From assembly GCA_018712905.1 (NCBI GenBank), contig DVGD01000147.1, positions 1 to 33,812 of the forward strand: a stretch of DNA of 33,812 nt, read 5' to 3'. This DNA is from Candidatus Avoscillospira stercoripullorum. Its GTDB lineage: Bacteria; Bacillota; Clostridia; Oscillospirales; Oscillospiraceae. Positions 1-8,721 of the stretch are shown here, one piece after another. Position 1 is the stretch's first letter. Each line of letters starts with the position of its first letter. The notes beneath the pieces are model-generated. The model did not search any database and was not told where the DNA came from. It saw only the letters and a program-made list of their open reading frames with translations. A program made the translations under genes and the position numbers.

Positions 1-1517
1 GCCAGCACGGCAACGGGCAGGCCGGTGTGGCTGTAGGAGGTGAAGGACACGCCGGACTTGTTGTTGATGATGTGGGTGAGGGTCACGCTGAAGGGCTCGT
101 AGGTGCCGTAGAGCACATACTCTGCCTGCTGGGCATAGCCGGTCTCGGTGCCATTGATGCTCTTTTCATAGGCGGTCTTGAGGAGCTCCAGCTCGTAGTC
201 GGTGAGCACCAGCTTGTCACCCTCCTCGCCCTCGGTCTTGAGGCCGAAGAGCTCGGTCACATCGGCCATGGCCTCTTCAAAGGGCGTCTTGTTCTCCTTG
301 TAGGCGGAGACATAGTCGCTGTCGAACTTGGCATAGGAGATCTTCTGGCTCTCCAGGAGGTTGAGGTAGGTGTCGTAGTCGGTACCGGCAAAGCCGATGG
401 TGAGGCCGCCGGTCTCATGGTCGCCGGTCACCAGGATCAGGGTCTCCTCGGGATGCTCAGCGGCGAAGTCGATGGCCACCTGCACCGCGTCGGCCAGGGC
501 CATGGTGTCGTGGATGGAAGAGGCGGCGTCATTGGCGTGGCAGGCCCAGTCGATCTTGCCGCCCTCGCACATGAGGAAGAAGCCGTTGTCGTTGTCGAGA
601 ACCTCGATGCCCTTTGCCACATGGTCGGCGAGGGACCACATCTCGTCGGTACGGTCGAGCTCATAGGCCATGGCGTCGCCGTCGGCCAGGTGCTCGTCAA
701 TGATGATGACGGAGCCGTCGGTCACGGCTTCGGCCTCGGCCTGGGTTTTCACCACGGTGTAGCCCGCGGCTTCTGCCAGGGCGTAGAGATCCTCCTGGTC
801 ACCCTCGGCGCCGGTGGGCTTGAGGAAGGCGCCGCCGGAGAAGTAGTCGAAGCCGGAGTCGATGAGCTCCAGGCCGATCTCATAGTAGTTGTTGCGGCTG
901 GCCTGGTGGGCATAGAAGGCGGCGGGCGTGGCGTGGTTGAGGTTCACCGAGGAGATCACGCCGATTTCCCAGCCCTTCTGGGCTTTGAGCTGCTCGGCAA
1001 TGGTCTCATAGGCGGTGGTGCCGGTCTCATCCATGTTGATGGTGCCGGAATAAGTCTTGTGGCCGGTGGAGATGGAAGTGGCCGTGGACGCCGAGTCGGG
1101 GCAGAAGCTGTTGGAGTCATAGGTCACGGCGGAGCCGGCCACGGGGAAGTTCATAAAGTTGAGGTACTCCGGGCCATCGAGAATGGCGCCCTGGTTATCG
1201 TCCAGGCTGGGTTCAGCCTGCCAGTAATCGGCATCGCTCAGGGCGCCCAGGTAGTCGCTGGTGGACTGGATCTGGGGATAGCTCATGCCGTCGCCGATGA
1301 ACAGGAAGACATACTTGGGCGCGGCGGGCGTCTGCTCCTCTTCCGCGGGGGCGGGCGCAGGCTCTTCCGTCTCCGGGGCGGGATCTGCGGTTTCCTGCTG
1401 GGTGGTGTCGGTGGTGGTCGTTTCTTCCTCCTGGGTGGTTGTCGTCTCATTGGCGCAGCCGGCCAGCAGAGAGGCGCAGAGCACCAGGGAGAGAAGCATG
1501 GCGATCAGTTTCTTCAT
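1..1517 (-). CDS. Alkaline phosphatase (PhoA family), lipoprotein, 3' end truncated by window start
   Basis: Minus-strand reading from ATG at 1517: MKKLIAMLLSLVLCASLLAGCANETTTT... has a signal peptide and lipobox (LAGC), then YVFLFIGDGMS, catalytic CPDSASTATSISTG and VTGDHETGG, all typical of alkaline phosphatases. The frame is open to the window edge, which is why the ORF track lacks it. Confidence 0.93.
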   Translation of the reverse strand, partial: MKKLIAMLLSLVLCASLLAGCANETTTTQEEETTTTDTTQQETADPAPETEEPAPAPAEEEQTPAAPKYVFLFIGDGMSYPQIQSTSDYLGALSDADYWQAEPSLDDNQGAILDGPEYLNFMNFPVAGSAVTYDSNSFCPDSASTATSISTGHKTYSGTINMDETGTTAYETIAEQLKAQKGWEIGVISSVNLNHATPAAFYAHQASRNNYYEIGLELIDSGFDYFSGGAFLKPTGAEGDQEDLYALAEAAGYTVVKTQAEAEAVTDGSVIIIDEHLADGDAMAYELDRTDEMWSLADHVAKGIEVLDNDNGFFLMCEGGKIDWACHANDAASSIHDTMALADAVQVAIDFAAEHPEETLILVTGDHETGGLTIGFAGTDYDTYLNLLESQKISYAKFDSDYVSAYKENKTPFEEAMADVTELFGLKTEGEEGDKLVLTDYELELLKTAYEKSINGTETGYAQQAEYVLYGTYEPFSVTLTHIINNKSGVSFTSYSHTGLPVAVL

Positions 1518-1629
1518 GGATCTCGTTTCCTCCAATTTCTTTCTGATGATATGGATGTTTGGAACGGTTTTTATTCTATCCATGAAGCGTAAATTCCGCC
1601 ATCCTTCCCGTGTGAAAGGCAGGTAAAGT

Positions 1630-2961
1630 TCATCCATGCGGCCGCGCCGGATCCAGAACCGTGGCCGGGTCGAAGAAGAACCGCTTCACCCGCTCCGGGT
1701 AGTCCTTCATCACCATGCCGTCCAGGTTGAGCCTGCTCTGGAAGAGCATGCCGTTTTCCCAGCGGGTGGTCATGCTGGCCTCCACGGGGCAGTAGATGGT
1801 AAAGCCCTGCTCCTTGAGGTAGAGAAGCCGGGGATCGTTGTCCGGGAAGGCGACGCCAAAGGGCGAGATGAAAATATTCGTCTCCCCCACATAGGGGGCA
1901 ATGTCCCGCTTCCACCGGCCGATGTCGTACTCCTCCTGCTGGGCGGTGATGGTGCGGTCGCTCCAGTACTGGTTGTGGGTATAGCTGTGGCAGGCGATCT
2001 TCCAGCCGCTTTCCCGCAGCGCGGCGGCCACATCCCTGGTCTTCTGGAGCATCCATGCCTGGGTCGCCGCGTCATAGTCCTCCAAATCGGTGATGCGGTA
2101 GCCGAAGGCGCCCTCGTAGCCGGTGATGGCCACCACACCCTTGGCGCCCCGCCAGGAGAATTCCGGGTGCTTGGCCACGTAGGCGTCGAGAATGGGCATC
2201 ACGTCGCCGTCGTAGGTGGGTTGGCCGTCCACCACCGTCACCACCCGGCCTTCCTCGTCCACGTCCAGCCGCTGGGCAAAGCCGTCGCCCTCCATATATT
2301 TGTAGTAGTTCACATCGTCCACCGAGATCACCAGGGGCTTTTTCCCCGGCGGCAGCAGGATCTCCCGCCGGACAGCCTCCCCGTCGCGGAACTCCACCAG
2401 ATCGGTGATGTCATAGAGAATGAAGCCCGCCGCCTGGAGCTTGGGCAGCATGGCCTGGAACTCGGAGACGGTGGTCATATAGAGGTCGTAGCCGGTGGAA
2501 TCATAGTCGCCGTCAAAAGCGCGGTCGGTGTCCACGATGAGGCTGTGGAAAAACACGTGGTAGAACTGGTCGCCTTCATAGGGTACCAGTTCCGCCTGCT
2601 TTTGGGCAATCTCCCGGCGCAGTGCGTCGGTCTGGGCACTGCGAAGGGCTCCGGCCTGGTCGAGGAGCGCCAGCGCCTCGTCATAGTAGTAGCCCTGGGA
2701 GAGCTGGTAGGCGCGCTCCATCAGCGCCTGCCGCTCCTTGAGCATGGCCTCCTGCTCGGGATCCGGCTGCGGCTCCGGCTCGGGCTGTGGTTCCGGCTCC
2801 GGCACCGGCGTGAGCACCTCCGGCGGCTTGGAAGCCGCCGGTTCCTCCTTCTTCGCGGTGAGATATCGAAGAAAGATGCCCGCGGCAGCGAGCTCCACAA
2901 GCAGCACCAGCGCTAGCAATACGCCGGTCACGCGAACCCCGGCACTTCCCTTCGAGGTCAT
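1630..2961 (-). CDS. Membrane-anchored polysaccharide deacetylase family protein
   Basis: N-terminal TM segment, Pro/Glu-rich linker (PEPEPQPEPEPQPDPE), VISVDDVNYYKYM and CHSYTHNQY (HSxTH-like motif of NodB-type deacetylases). Confidence 0.82.
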   Translation of the reverse strand: MTSKGSAGVRVTGVLLALVLLVELAAAGIFLRYLTAKKEEPAASKPPEVLTPVPEPEPQPEPEPQPDPEQEAMLKERQALMERAYQLSQGYYYDEALALLDQAGALRSAQTDALRREIAQKQAELVPYEGDQFYHVFFHSLIVDTDRAFDGDYDSTGYDLYMTTVSEFQAMLPKLQAAGFILYDITDLVEFRDGEAVRREILLPPGKKPLVISVDDVNYYKYMEGDGFAQRLDVDEEGRVVTVVDGQPTYDGDVMPILDAYVAKHPEFSWRGAKGVVAITGYEGAFGYRITDLEDYDAATQAWMLQKTRDVAAALRESGWKIACHSYTHNQYWSDRTITAQQEEYDIGRWKRDIAPYVGETNIFISPFGVAFPDNDPRLLYLKEQGFTIYCPVEASMTTRWENGMLFQSRLNLDGMVMKDYPERVKRFFFDPATVLDPARPHG

Positions 2962-3057
2962 AGCTGCGCCTCCTTTCTCAAAGCATGGCGAGTTGGAACG
3001 ATTTTATCCTTTATTTTTTCAGACGGATTTTGGCGCATTTTGGTTCCCGCAAAAAAA

Positions 3058-3104
3058 CGACCCCTACAAATGCAGCGCAGATTGCGATGCACTTGTAGGG
3101 GTCG
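3058..3104. repeat. Long inverted repeat (17-bp arms, one mismatch)
   Basis: cgacccctacaaatgca ... tgcacttgtaggggtcg; overlaps a second perfect IR gggtcgatg-tcct-catcgaccc at 3099-3120. Confidence 0.8.
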
Positions 3105-3139
3105 ATGTCCTCATCGACCCGCTGGCGGCAAGGCTCATT

Positions 3140-3514
3140 TCAAGGAGCATCATGGGCGTCCTCCACCAGCTTCTTGAGCCGCTGAAGCTGCTCCTTGGAA
3201 AGCCTGCCGCCGGAGAGGAGGGCGGCAAAGAGCTGCTCCGGCGCGCCGCCGAAGAGCTTGCCCACCAGGGCTTCGGCCTCGTCGGCCTGCACCTCCTCCT
3301 TGCTCACGCAGGCGTGGCAGAGGAAATGGGGCTCGCTGCGGGCGATGGCGCCCTTGGCAATGCACTTTTTGATGACGGTGTAGGTGGTGTTCATGTTCCA
3401 GCCGGTCTCGTCCTTGAGGACGTCGGAGATGTGCTTGGCAGTCTGATCTCCCTCCCGCCACAGTACCTCCATGACCTTCAGCTCCGAATCGAATAGCTTC
3501 ACTGCCAATGCCAT
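3140..3514 (-). CDS. BlaI/MecI/CopY family transcriptional repressor
   Basis: MALAVKLFDSELKVMEVLWREGDQTAKHISDVLKDETGWNMNTTYTVIKKCIAKGAI: characteristic BlaI winged helix (T-N/Y-T-V-xKK). Confidence 0.9.
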   Translation of the reverse strand: MALAVKLFDSELKVMEVLWREGDQTAKHISDVLKDETGWNMNTTYTVIKKCIAKGAIARSEPHFLCHACVSKEEVQADEAEALVGKLFGGAPEQLFAALLSGGRLSKEQLQRLKKLVEDAHDAP

Positions 3515-3528
3515 CGCTCCTTTTCAAA

Positions 3529-3568
3529 GTTGTACTTTCATACTACCAAAATAGTTTTCCCTTGTCAA
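3529..3568 (-). promoter_or_regulatory. Predicted blaI-like gene promoter with overlapping dyad
   Basis: Minus strand TTGACA (3568-3563) - 17 nt - TAGTAT (3545-3540); imperfect dyad GTAGTA-N6-TACAAC at 3546-3529 overlaps the -10. Confidence 0.55.
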
Positions 3569-3650
3569 CCCAGGCCGGCTTGACTTCTCCCGCAGCGATT
3601 TTTATAATGGTTGCAGAAATCTTCGAAGAAATGGCAAAGGAGGTGCAGGT

Positions 3651-4589
3651 ATGGAACATTTTCTCCTCTGCTGCAATGGAATCCTGCCCATTTTGCTCCT
3701 GATGCTCCTGGGCTACGTCCTTCGGCGGCTTCATGTGCTGGACGCAGGAGCCTTTGCCGCCCTGGATCGGCTGTGCTTTCGCGTTCTCATCCCGGCCATG
3801 CTTTTTGTGAGCGTCTACACCGCCGACTTCTCCACGGCATTTCAGCCCAGCGCCATGGTCTTTGTCGTTCTGGCGGTGGTGGGGAACTTTCTTCTGGTTT
3901 TTCTGCTGGTGCCCCGGTGGATACCCGCCCCTGCCGACGCCGCCTCCACGGTGCACGGCCTGTGCCACACCAACATGGCCGCCCTGGGCATTCCGCTCAT
4001 CGTCAATCTCTTCGGCCAGTCCCAGCTGGCCGTCTACTCCATCCTCATGGCCTTCGCCTCGCCCCTGGTCAACGCCCTGATGGTCTTCGAGCACCTGTAC
4101 TTCCAGGGCGACCGGGTAAAATTGGGCAAACTGGCGCGGAATGTATTCACCTCGCCCTACCTGGTGGGCACCCTGGCGGGCATTGCCTGCAAAGTGCTGG
4201 GACTCCACTTCCCCACCTTTGCGGAAAGCGCCCTTACAAGCCTTCAGTCCGCGGCCACACCCATGTGCCTCATCGCCCTGGGCGGTTCCTTCACCTTCCG
4301 CAGCATCCGCGGGCAGGCTGGCCGGGTAACAGCCATCGTCCTTTCTAGGTGCGTGGGGATCCCGGCGGTAGTGCTGGGGATCGCGGTGGCGCTGGGCTTC
4401 CGCCGGATCGTGCTGGCGTCGCTTCTGGTGCTCTTCTGCTGCCCCAGTGCAGCTGCCACCTACTCCTTCTCCACTGGTTACTGCGGAAACCCCACCTTGG
4501 CCTCCCAGATCGTGGTCTACACCACCGCCGTCTCCCTCTTCACCATCTTCCTCTGGCTCTTTGCCTTCCTCCAACTGGGTCTTTTATAA
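3651..4589 (+). CDS. AEC (auxin efflux carrier) family transporter
   Basis: MEHFLLCCNGILPILLLMLLGYVLRRLHVLD...RLCFRVLIPAMLFVSVY; hydrophobic multi-TM protein with AEC-like N-terminus. Confidence 0.82.
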   Translation: MEHFLLCCNGILPILLLMLLGYVLRRLHVLDAGAFAALDRLCFRVLIPAMLFVSVYTADFSTAFQPSAMVFVVLAVVGNFLLVFLLVPRWIPAPADAASTVHGLCHTNMAALGIPLIVNLFGQSQLAVYSILMAFASPLVNALMVFEHLYFQGDRVKLGKLARNVFTSPYLVGTLAGIACKVLGLHFPTFAESALTSLQSAATPMCLIALGGSFTFRSIRGQAGRVTAIVLSRCVGIPAVVLGIAVALGFRRIVLASLLVLFCCPSAAATYSFSTGYCGNPTLASQIVVYTTAVSLFTIFLWLFAFLQLGLL

Positions 4590-4604
4590 CGGAGAATCAA
4601 GCCG

Positions 4605-4643
4605 TCCGAACCTGCTCTCATCATGGGCTGGTTCGGATATTTT
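4605..4643 (+). terminator. Rho-independent terminator of the AEC transporter gene
   Basis: tccgaacc ... ggttcgga (perfect 8-bp arms) followed by tatttttt. Confidence 0.7.
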
Positions 4644-4777
4644 TTGCGGCCGCGCCCCTGCGAAGGCAGGCGCGGCACGCCAGCCCTCATGCACTTGCGC
4701 CGTTGTGCCGATTTGTAAAATGCGTCAAATTTGTACAATATATATACAGAAATCGATTGTTTAATTCAAAATAATTG

Positions 4778-4806
4778 TTGCATTTTATGGATTTTCCCGT
4801 TATAAT
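4778..4806 (+). promoter_or_regulatory. Sigma-A type promoter
   Basis: TTGCAT (4778-4783) - 17 nt - TATAAT (4801-4806). It implies that translation starts at 4919, not at the 4775 ORF start. Confidence 0.7.
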
Positions 4807-4918
4807 ATTGAAGCTATCACGCAAGATTGTGTCTGTAATTTTGCCGCGTCCAGTGCGATTCTCAGAAGATATGGCGCATGGTTCATTGGTTGTAAATCTG
4901 TCTTTGGAGGCAAAGTTG

Positions 4919-5986
4919 ATGAAAATTGAAAAGCGAATCATTTCCAAGCTGAATAAGTGCTATGCCATTACCCGGCTGACTTACCAGGGAAAGCCCGCCT
5001 TTCTGGTGGCTGCTGAGCGGCACGATCCCTGCTACCTGTTCTCTGAGGACGGCGAACGGCTGGATACCGTTTGGACGGAACCCGGCGGCGTGATGAGTAT
5101 GACTCCTGTGCCCGGTACGGAGAACACCTTCCTGGCAGTCCACCAATTCTATTCCCCGGACGATTCCAAGGAGGCCAAAATCGTCATCGCCCAGAAACAG
5201 GATGGGGAGGGCTGGAGCATCCGAACCCTTTGTGATGCACCCTTTGTCCACCGCTTCGGCATTTTGTGCCGTGGGGGCATCCGTTATCTGCTGGTATGCT
5301 GCTTGAAGACCGGCCACGCCTACGACGATGATTGGCGCAGTCCCGGCGCCTGCTACGCCGCCGTGCTGCCTGAAGATCTCTCCCCATTCCATGAAAACCA
5401 TCAGCTCAAGCTGATGCCCATTCAGATCGGTATGCTGAAAAACCACGGCTACAGCCTGCTCCACAAAGACGGCTACGATGCTGCCGTTGTGGGTTGTGAA
5501 GAGGGCGTATTTGTGTTCAATCCTCCCGCTGCCGCCGGTGAACCCTGGAAAATCGATCATATTCTCAGCGTTCCCACCTCTGACGCCGTCCTGATGGACT
5601 TTGACGGGGACGGCCTGGACGAGCTGAGCTGCATTGCGCCCTTCCACGGCGACTCCCTGGTCATCTACCATCTGGATGTCCACGGAAACTATGTGCCCCA
5701 ATGGAAGCTGAGCCAGCCCGAAAAGGAAACCGGCATGATCCACGCCACCTGGGCATGCAATCTCCTGGGAACCCCCTCCTGGATCGTTGGCTGGAGAAAG
5801 GGAACCCGGGATACCATTGTCATCCATTGGGACAAGGAGGCCGGTACCTATGTCTTTGACTACCTGGACAAGAACACCGGCTGTGCCAACGCCATGCACT
5901 TTGTGAACACCAGGGGAGAAGACGTGGTGATCGGCACCAACCGGGAAATCGACGAAGTGGCCATGTATCTCATCAAAGCGGACTGA
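4919..5986 (+). CDS. Uncharacterised cytosolic propeller-like (VCBS/FG-GAP-like) protein
   Basis: Start ATG 4919 preceded by ttggagg; repeated beta-rich segments; DFDGDGLDEL calcium-loop-like motif; no signal peptide. Confidence 0.65.
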   Translation: MKIEKRIISKLNKCYAITRLTYQGKPAFLVAAERHDPCYLFSEDGERLDTVWTEPGGVMSMTPVPGTENTFLAVHQFYSPDDSKEAKIVIAQKQDGEGWSIRTLCDAPFVHRFGILCRGGIRYLLVCCLKTGHAYDDDWRSPGACYAAVLPEDLSPFHENHQLKLMPIQIGMLKNHGYSLLHKDGYDAAVVGCEEGVFVFNPPAAAGEPWKIDHILSVPTSDAVLMDFDGDGLDELSCIAPFHGDSLVIYHLDVHGNYVPQWKLSQPEKETGMIHATWACNLLGTPSWIVGWRKGTRDTIVIHWDKEAGTYVFDYLDKNTGCANAMHFVNTRGEDVVIGTNREIDEVAMYLIKAD

Positions 5987-6108
5987 TCCTCACAGGAGAG
6001 GCTGCCCAATCCCGTGCGACTGTCAAAAAACCTCGCCGAGACCTTATGTGACAGAGCAGCGGGGGGGGTGTGCGGGGGGCAAAAAGCCCACCGCGCGTTC
6101 CATCAACA

Positions 6109-6142
6109 GGATTTTGAAACTTTTTTGTAAGTTTCAAAATCC
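6109..6142. repeat. Perfect 14-bp inverted repeat
   Basis: ggattttgaaactt-ttttgt-aagtttcaaaatcc. Confidence 0.85.
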
Positions 6143-6180
6143 GCACAGCGGGGCGAAAATACTTTTTCGACACGCTGTCA

Positions 6181-6210
6181 GGCGCCCGGCTCAACCAAGA
6201 GCCGGGCGCC
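6181..6210. terminator. Strong GC hairpin between convergent genes
   Basis: ggcgcccggctc-aaccaa-gagccgggcgcc, perfect 12-bp stem between convergent CDS ends (5986 and 6253). It has no strong U-tract. Confidence 0.6.
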
Positions 6211-6252
6211 GGTTTATTGCAGGCGGTATCGCTTATTGCGGCTTCCTGAAAA

Positions 6253-8700
6253 TCAGATGTTATTTTCCGTTCTCTGGATCAGGTCATTCTGGCAATCTTC
6301 AGACAGCTCAATAAAGTAGGCGGAATACCCTGCGATCCGCACCACCAGATCCCGGAATTCTTCCGGATGCACCTGTGCCTTGCGCATCGTCTCGGTGGAA
6401 ACCACGTTGAACTGGATTTCTGCACCGCCGTTGGCCATATACACCTTCACCAGATCCCGCAGCTTGTGAACCCCTTCCGTGTTACTCAGGGCAGAGGGGT
6501 GAATCCGCAGATTCAGGCACACGCCGTCCATATACCGGCTCTGATCGTAGCATAGCGCCGAAGCCAGCACCGCCGTGGGGCCGTTTACGTCCCGCCCCTG
6601 CGCCGGGGAGGCTGCATCTGCAATGGGGGTGCCTGCCAGACGTCCATCCGGCGTCGCCCAGGTGGTGTAGCCCTGCCCCACATGATCTGCCGCGCCGTAA
6701 AGGCCGGCCTTAAAGACCTTCGCCCGCTTAGAGTAGCATTTCTTGGTGAAGCCGTAGTATTGCTCCAGCACCCAGCGCATCATGGCATCCGCGTTCTGAT
6801 CCGCATTGCCAAAGTGGGGGGCGTCATGGATCACTTTCTGGCGCAGCTCTTCATAGCCCTCCCAGTTGGCCATCACTGCGTCGTACATGGTCTTGCGATC
6901 CACAAACTGGTTGTCATAGCACAGATACTTGATGACGCTCAGAGAATCGGCCACTGTGGCAAGCCCCGTGGCCGTTCCGCCGTAGGAGTTATACTTGGCA
7001 CCGCCGGCAGTGCAGTCCTTCCCGGATTCCATGCAGCCGTCTAAGGAAATGGACAAAATGGCATGGGGGGTGTGGTACTGCACCAGGTATTCAAGATAGT
7101 TATTCAAGGATACCTGCGCCCGGAGGTAATACTCAGCCAGACGGCTCCAGGCCTGCTGCACCTGGGAGAAATCCTCCATCTCATAGAGAAAGCCGGTATG
7201 GATCGGGCTCTGATGGCCATTCATGGGGTTCTTGCCATCGTTGAGCGCCATGGCGAGGATGGAACTATAGTGAATGGAGGCATGGGGCGGGCAGACGCTG
7301 TTGGCACAGGAATAGTCGTTGCCGGAGCCGGTAATCTCCTGGCAGCCGATGATGGCATAGTCCCGGGCATCCTCCAGCGTAAAGCCCAGCTCTCGGACGA
7401 TGCCGGGGATGATGACATCGTCATTCTGGAACAGCGGCAGGCCGCCCACACGGCGGGAGGTCTCAATGGCAAGCTCCCACAGATCGTCGGGCGTATTCTT
7501 GCTGACACGCAGGGAAATCGTCGGATCGTGGAGGCTCAAGCGGCTGACGCTCTGCAGTACCATATACGTCACGGGGTTGGAGGCGTCCTCGCCGGTGGCG
7601 GGATCCACGCCGCCGATGGTATTGTGGAGATAGGTATTGCCGATTCCCACGATCTTCACCAGCGGCCCCTTGCCGCCGCCGTACATGCCATTGACCTTCA
7701 GGTAAAAGCAGTCCAGGATCTCCTGTGCCTGATCCATGGTCAGGCTGCCCTTTTCGAGATCCGATTTGAGGAACGGCCAGGTATACTGATCGATCCGGCC
7801 GAAGGAGCCAATCTGGCTCAGAGCGCCAAGATGCAGCAGGTACTGATATAGCAGCGCCGCCTGCAGCGCTTCGCGGAATGTGCGGCAGGGATTCTCCGAA
7901 ATCCAGTATAGGCTGTCCGCCATGGAAAGCAGCTCCGCCTTCCGGGCAGGATCCGGGCAGGTCTCGGCCTTGCGGGTACATTCGTCACCGTACCGGCGAA
8001 CATAGGTTGTGGCAGCGTCGCAGACGATGGTTACTGCGGTGTAAAACATCACCTTTTCCGCATCCTCGCCCATGAGGTTGTTCACATGGGCATCCAGCCA
8101 CTCCTGCGCCTCCCGGCGGATAGCGCCGTAGCCTTTGTTGATGATCTTGGCAAAGCCGGGGGTGAGATGCCCCGAAGGCATCATCATCAGTCCAACCTTG
8201 GGATTGGCAGCGGAAACGCCCGCCTCCGCCAGCTCCTGATACCCCTCCGGCACCCACTGGGCTGCCATGTCGTTATAGGTATTGCCCTTCCAGAAGTCTT
8301 CGATGGATTGGAATGCTTTCAGATCCTCCGGGCTGATGGCCATGGGCAGATCGTCGGTTTTGGGCGCGTGATAAAGGCCATCCGCCTCCAGCGTCCAGCC
8401 GCTTTCCTCCACGTCATGGGTCACCCATGTGCCCCGCCCCCACTCCGGCTCACTGCCGCAGCCACAGAAATTCTTACACTTGTTTCCCACGAGAACCTCG
8501 AAATCTTCCACCCGGATGGTCATTTTTTCGCAGATTTCCCGCAGCAGCATGGGGCGGCGAATGGCCGGCACCATATGTTTATGGGTACGATAGAATTCCG
8601 TGGTGATGAGCGCCCGCTCCGCATCGATGATATAAAGGCGGTTGCGCGTCTTCTCGTGCATGAGATGAATTCGATCCGTCACCGGACGAAATGTTACCAT
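6253..8700 (-). CDS. Glycyl radical enzyme (PFL-like, eliminase/dehydratase-type), GRE1
   Basis: Active-site Cys motif AIIGCQEITGSGND; C-terminal glycyl radical motif VVRIAGYSAYFIEL; PFL-like domain throughout; SLDGCMESGKDCTAGGAKYN. Confidence 0.93.
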   Translation of the reverse strand: MVTFRPVTDRIHLMHEKTRNRLYIIDAERALITTEFYRTHKHMVPAIRRPMLLREICEKMTIRVEDFEVLVGNKCKNFCGCGSEPEWGRGTWVTHDVEESGWTLEADGLYHAPKTDDLPMAISPEDLKAFQSIEDFWKGNTYNDMAAQWVPEGYQELAEAGVSAANPKVGLMMMPSGHLTPGFAKIINKGYGAIRREAQEWLDAHVNNLMGEDAEKVMFYTAVTIVCDAATTYVRRYGDECTRKAETCPDPARKAELLSMADSLYWISENPCRTFREALQAALLYQYLLHLGALSQIGSFGRIDQYTWPFLKSDLEKGSLTMDQAQEILDCFYLKVNGMYGGGKGPLVKIVGIGNTYLHNTIGGVDPATGEDASNPVTYMVLQSVSRLSLHDPTISLRVSKNTPDDLWELAIETSRRVGGLPLFQNDDVIIPGIVRELGFTLEDARDYAIIGCQEITGSGNDYSCANSVCPPHASIHYSSILAMALNDGKNPMNGHQSPIHTGFLYEMEDFSQVQQAWSRLAEYYLRAQVSLNNYLEYLVQYHTPHAILSISLDGCMESGKDCTAGGAKYNSYGGTATGLATVADSLSVIKYLCYDNQFVDRKTMYDAVMANWEGYEELRQKVIHDAPHFGNADQNADAMMRWVLEQYYGFTKKCYSKRAKVFKAGLYGAADHVGQGYTTWATPDGRLAGTPIADAASPAQGRDVNGPTAVLASALCYDQSRYMDGVCLNLRIHPSALSNTEGVHKLRDLVKVYMANGGAEIQFNVVSTETMRKAQVHPEEFRDLVVRIAGYSAYFIELSEDCQNDLIQRTENNI

Positions 8701-8721
8701 AAGCCCTTCTCCTTCCGTATA

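Noticed and set aside
27-1592. 521-aa plus-strand ORF
   Set aside because: Gly/Val/His-rich antisense shadow of the alkaline phosphatase gene; no family resemblance.
1636-2916. 426-aa plus-strand ORF
   Set aside because: Antisense shadow of the polysaccharide deacetylase gene.
3543-4574. 343-aa minus-strand ORF
   Set aside because: Antisense to the AEC transporter; low-complexity Gly/His/Gln-rich translation.
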